This document shows positions 30,263-32,396 of a stretch of 32,396 nt of DNA, one piece after another. Made by a program: the position numbers and the translations under genes. The DNA is taken from assembly GCA_024653325.1 (NCBI GenBank), contig JANLFX010000033.1, positions 1-32,396 of the forward strand, in the 5' to 3' direction. Position 1 is the stretch's first letter, and the number at the start of each line of letters is the position of its first letter. This DNA is from Anaerolineae bacterium (GTDB taxonomy: Bacteria; Chloroflexota; Anaerolineae; JACIWR01). The notes under the pieces were generated by a model. It made no database searches. It worked only from the letters and a program-made list of their open reading frames with translations, and had not been told where the DNA came from.

Positions 30263-30958
30263 GTGGACGTTTATGACCGGCTGGCCTGTCTGTTCAAAGC
30301 CCTGGCGAACCCTACTCGCCTACGTATTCTGTACGCGTTGCAAAATGGGGATCAATATGTGGATCATCTGTGTGTGGCTTTGGACCGCCGCCAGCCCAAC
30401 ATTTCCCAGCACCTGACAGTGCTAAAGCAGGCTGGACTGGTGCAGTGTTACCAGGTGGGCAATCGAATACGCTATTGTCTTCCCAGACAAGAAGTGATCC
30501 GTCTTTTGGAACTAGCCAGCGCGACTATTCAAAAGAGGGTTACTCCGTTAGCCCAGACGGTGTGGATACGTTGTCACTGCCCCCGCTGCCAGCAAATCCG
30601 TGAGCAGGCGATGAGCATCTCCGTCTGGTTAACGGCCAACGATTGCGGTCATCGGGTGCGCATCGCGGTTGCCCGCGTAGACGAGGGAGGGATAAGCCTG
30701 TCCATTGCCGGGACTTGTGCTTCAGCGCTAAGTCTGGGAGAAGCGCTGCCTCCGTTAGACCTGGCCGATGAGCTGAGCAAGCCGCTGAACGAGACTCAGG
30801 TCTACACCTTGGCCATGGATTACCTTTGCCGATCCAGTTGCCTGGTGCCGGGAGCTCTGTTAGAGACTTTGCAGGTAATAGCTGGGCTGGCCACGCCTTC
30901 CACAAGTCGTATCGTTTTTGCCTCTCAGGCGGCCAACCCTATTATTACGAGGGGATGA
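30263..30958 (+). CDS. ArsR-family regulator fused to a Cys-containing C-terminal domain
   Basis: 231 residues, GTG start after GCGGAGGAAA. The N-terminal winged helix (about 5-90) has FKALANPTRLRILYAL and RRQPNISQHLTVLKQAGLV. After CHCPRC (about 104-109) there is a second domain (about 120-225) with ANDCGHRVRIAVARVDEGG, IAGTCASALSLGEALPPLDLAD and YTLAMDYLCRSSCLVPGALLETLQVIAGL. It resembles the small DUF6951-type domain seen as a separate protein in anaerobes (from memory). Such a fusion would couple ligand or thiol binding to DNA binding. Second regulator inside one operon. Confidence 0.72.
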   Translation: MDVYDRLACLFKALANPTRLRILYALQNGDQYVDHLCVALDRRQPNISQHLTVLKQAGLVQCYQVGNRIRYCLPRQEVIRLLELASATIQKRVTPLAQTVWIRCHCPRCQQIREQAMSISVWLTANDCGHRVRIAVARVDEGGISLSIAGTCASALSLGEALPPLDLADELSKPLNETQVYTLAMDYLCRSSCLVPGALLETLQVIAGLATPSTSRIVFASQAANPIITRG

Positions 30959-30963
30959 ATCAC

Positions 30964-31494
30964 ATGATTCAGGCTAAAACCATAGCCGATACGCTAACCA
31001 GCATCCGCTTCCTGCTGGGACTGTACCTGATGTGGCTGAGTTTTCACGGTGGCCCGCCAGCACTGCCGACCGCTGCTCTGACGATGTTAGCCGCCTGGAT
31101 CAGCGACGTACTGGACGGTCCCCTGGCCCGCCGTGACCCGCGTGGCCTCCATACCTGGATCGGGGACCACGACCTGGAAGCGGATATGACCGTAGCTCTG
31201 GGCGTGTGGGTCTACCTGACCCTGGCCGGGTTTATCTCCCCCTGGCTGGCCGTGGCCTATGTGGCCATCGGGACGGCTGCACTGTGGCATTTTGGCTCGA
31301 CCCACCTGGCCTGGGGATTGCAGGCCTTGCCCTACGGAAGCATGATCTGGACCACGTGGCGGATGGCGCCGCCATATGGGATGCTACTCGTGGGCTGGAT
31401 CGGCCTGGTGGTCATTGCCACCTGGCCCCGTTTTCCGCGCCAAACTGTGCCCAAGTTCCTGGATGGAATGCGCAGCCTTTGGCGACGACATTGA
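30964..31494 (+). CDS. CDP-alcohol phosphatidyltransferase-like membrane protein
   Basis: 176 residues with about five membrane segments. The signature region DVLDGPLARRDPRGLHTWIG and DHDLEAD is a slightly altered CDP-alcohol phosphotransferase motif (DGxxAR...G...D...D). The family makes phospholipid headgroups; which alcohol is used is unknown. The ATG at 30964 is preferred; an ATG nine bases upstream overlaps the previous stop. Confidence 0.75.
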   Translation: MIQAKTIADTLTSIRFLLGLYLMWLSFHGGPPALPTAALTMLAAWISDVLDGPLARRDPRGLHTWIGDHDLEADMTVALGVWVYLTLAGFISPWLAVAYVAIGTAALWHFGSTHLAWGLQALPYGSMIWTTWRMAPPYGMLLVGWIGLVVIATWPRFPRQTVPKFLDGMRSLWRRH

Positions 31495-31504
31495 GAGGAG
31501 AAAA

Positions 31505-31705
31505 ATGTTAACTCAACAAACGATTATGGATGCTCTGCGACCGGTGATTGATCCGGAGATTGGGATGAGCGTGGTTGACCTGGGGATGATTCGGGAGATT
31601 GCCATCGAGGGAGATGTCGTGGAGATCAAGATGGTGCTCACCGCCCCCTTCTGCCCCCTGGCGGACATGCTCACCGAGCAAGCACGTCTGTTTTTGATAA
31701 ACTAA
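31505..31705 (+). CDS. DUF59/MIP18 (SufT-like) protein truncated by an IS element
   Basis: 66 residues where the family usually has about 100. MLTQQTIMDALRPVIDPEIGMSVVDLGMIREI and VLTAPFCPLADMLTEQ are diagnostic (the Cys of the TxxFCPL motif is kept). After EQAR the remaining family sequence is lost: LFLIN and the stop come from the end of an IS21-type element. Proteins of this family help mature Fe-S proteins, so its place at the end of an operon that starts with SufCB fits. AGGAGAAAA precedes the ATG. Confidence 0.85.
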   Translation: MLTQQTIMDALRPVIDPEIGMSVVDLGMIREIAIEGDVVEIKMVLTAPFCPLADMLTEQARLFLIN

Positions 31706-32396
31706 AACAGGGCCACCTGGCCGAAATTTGATCATCGAAAACAGGACCACCTGAGCAAATTTCTGCTATCATTAGGGTAAGTATCAACAATCCCAATGAT
31801 AGCGGAGGAGGAGATGATCAACGTGGAAGATCGTGAAAAGATTCGGCGAGCCTACTTTATGGAGAACAAGAGCGTACGGCAAATTGCTCGAGAATTGGGG
31901 CATTCCCGCGAGACCGTGCGCAAGGCCATCGAGTCGGCCGAGCCGACGGCCTACACCCTGAAAGGGCCTCGGTCGTCGCCGGTGCTGGGACCGTACAAAG
32001 CCCGTATCGACGAGCTCCTGGTCGAGAGCGAGCACTTGCCGCGCAAGCAGCGGTTCACCGGGCGCAAAATCTACGAGCTTATCAGGGCTGAGGGTTACAT
32101 CGGCAGCGAACCCTCCGTGCGGCGCTACGTCGCCCAGCGGCGGCGGGAGAAGAAAAAGCGCCAGGTGTACATCCCCCTGGAGTTTGACCCCGGCACCGAT
32201 GCGCAAGTGGACTGGGGCGAAGCGGTGGTCATTATCGGCGGTGAGCAGGTGACGGTGCAACTCTTCGTCATGCGCCTGTGCTACTCCCGCAAGTTGTTTG
32301 TCAAAGCCTTTCCGGCCCAGAAGCAAGAGGCCTTCTTCGATGTGACTGTTCGACAACCGGTAAAATTGGTGTAAGATTAAGAGCAGACTAGACCGG
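31689..32396 (+). mobile_element. IS21-family insertion sequence, left part
   Basis: Begins about TG at 31689 inside the DUF59 gene. Two direct repeats with core AAAACAGG(G/A)CCACCTG (31704-31730 and 31738-31762) are the multiple transposase-binding sites typical of IS21 ends. istA follows. The right end is outside the window. Confidence 0.8.
31814..32374 (+). CDS. istA: IS21-family transposase IstA, truncated
   Basis: From ATG 31814 (GGAGGAGG upstream) the protein has a helix-turn-helix (KSVRQIARELGHSRETVRKAI), a linker with RKQRFTGRKIYELIRAEGYIGSEPSVRRYV and the start of the DDE core, QVDWGEAVV. The match stops near residue 180 (QEAFFD). The next 10 residues, then the stop, look foreign, and a complete IstA would be far longer. 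A second insertion starting near 32338 (TGTGACTGTTCGACAACC) probably cut the gene. Confidence 0.78.
   Translation: MINVEDREKIRRAYFMENKSVRQIARELGHSRETVRKAIESAEPTAYTLKGPRSSPVLGPYKARIDELLVESEHLPRKQRFTGRKIYELIRAEGYIGSEPSVRRYVAQRRREKKKRQVYIPLEFDPGTDAQVDWGEAVVIIGGEQVTVQLFVMRLCYSRKLFVKAFPAQKQEAFFDVTVRQPVKLV

Overview
The window looks like a piece of a GC-rich chromosome from an uncultured member of the Chloroflexota (Anaerolineae-like). The reasons are the style of the secreted proteins (lipoproteins with TP-rich linkers, a C-terminus in LYLPLVSRRL), the many short palindromic repeats, the NarL-type kinase with a two-component propeller, and the PadR/ABC and minimal SUF gene sets. The assignment is an inference from gene content. 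No rRNA, tRNA or CRISPR array was seen.

Layout. 1-545 (minus): 5' part of an IS1595-like transposase, divergent from a DUF7309/DUF6930-type gene (667-1713); the two promoters share their -35 region. 1743-2874: arsC-like reductase overlapping phoU. 2964-5375 (minus): a small unknown gene, then the molybdenum-cofactor pair moeA-xdhC. 5660-12078 (minus): three large exported proteins, one split by a frameshift, separated by palindromic repeats. 12168-17108 (minus): a receiver-only regulator, a NarL-type response regulator and a huge propeller histidine kinase whose sensor contains several in-frame palindromic insertions. 17174-20224 (minus): an ABC importer (ATPase and double permease) with no binding protein. 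20551-22986 (minus): a PadR-controlled ABC-2 exporter operon.

23162-31705 (plus) is the most unusual part: a near-continuous run of small genes on one strand. In order: ArsR regulator, SufC-like and SufB-like proteins (a minimal two-gene SUF/SMS system), MoaD/ThiS-like protein, an AhpD/CMD-type protein interrupted by an in-frame UGA at the second cysteine of its CxxC motif (a probable selenoprotein with a SECIS-like hairpin), MOT1-type sulfate/molybdate transporter, a 35-residue cysteine-rich peptide, an HdrA-like N-terminal domain protein, two tandem YlbF-family genes that are both frameshifted, a 2[4Fe-4S] ferredoxin, an unknown protein, a CoA-binding protein, an FmdB zinc ribbon, another unknown, a second ArsR fused to a cysteine-containing domain, a CDP-alcohol phosphatidyltransferase and a DUF59/SufT-like gene cut by an IS21-family element. 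Together they suggest a thiol- or metal-responsive iron-sulfur and sulfur-handling locus. The ArsR promoter carries ATATTC-N8-GAATAT, and the same half-sites and spacing occur upstream of the small gene at 2964-3227 about 20 kb away.

Short palindromic repeats of several sequence families are scattered throughout. Some lie inside genes in frame, where they add residues to the histidine kinase, an ABC ATPase and the tail of a response regulator.
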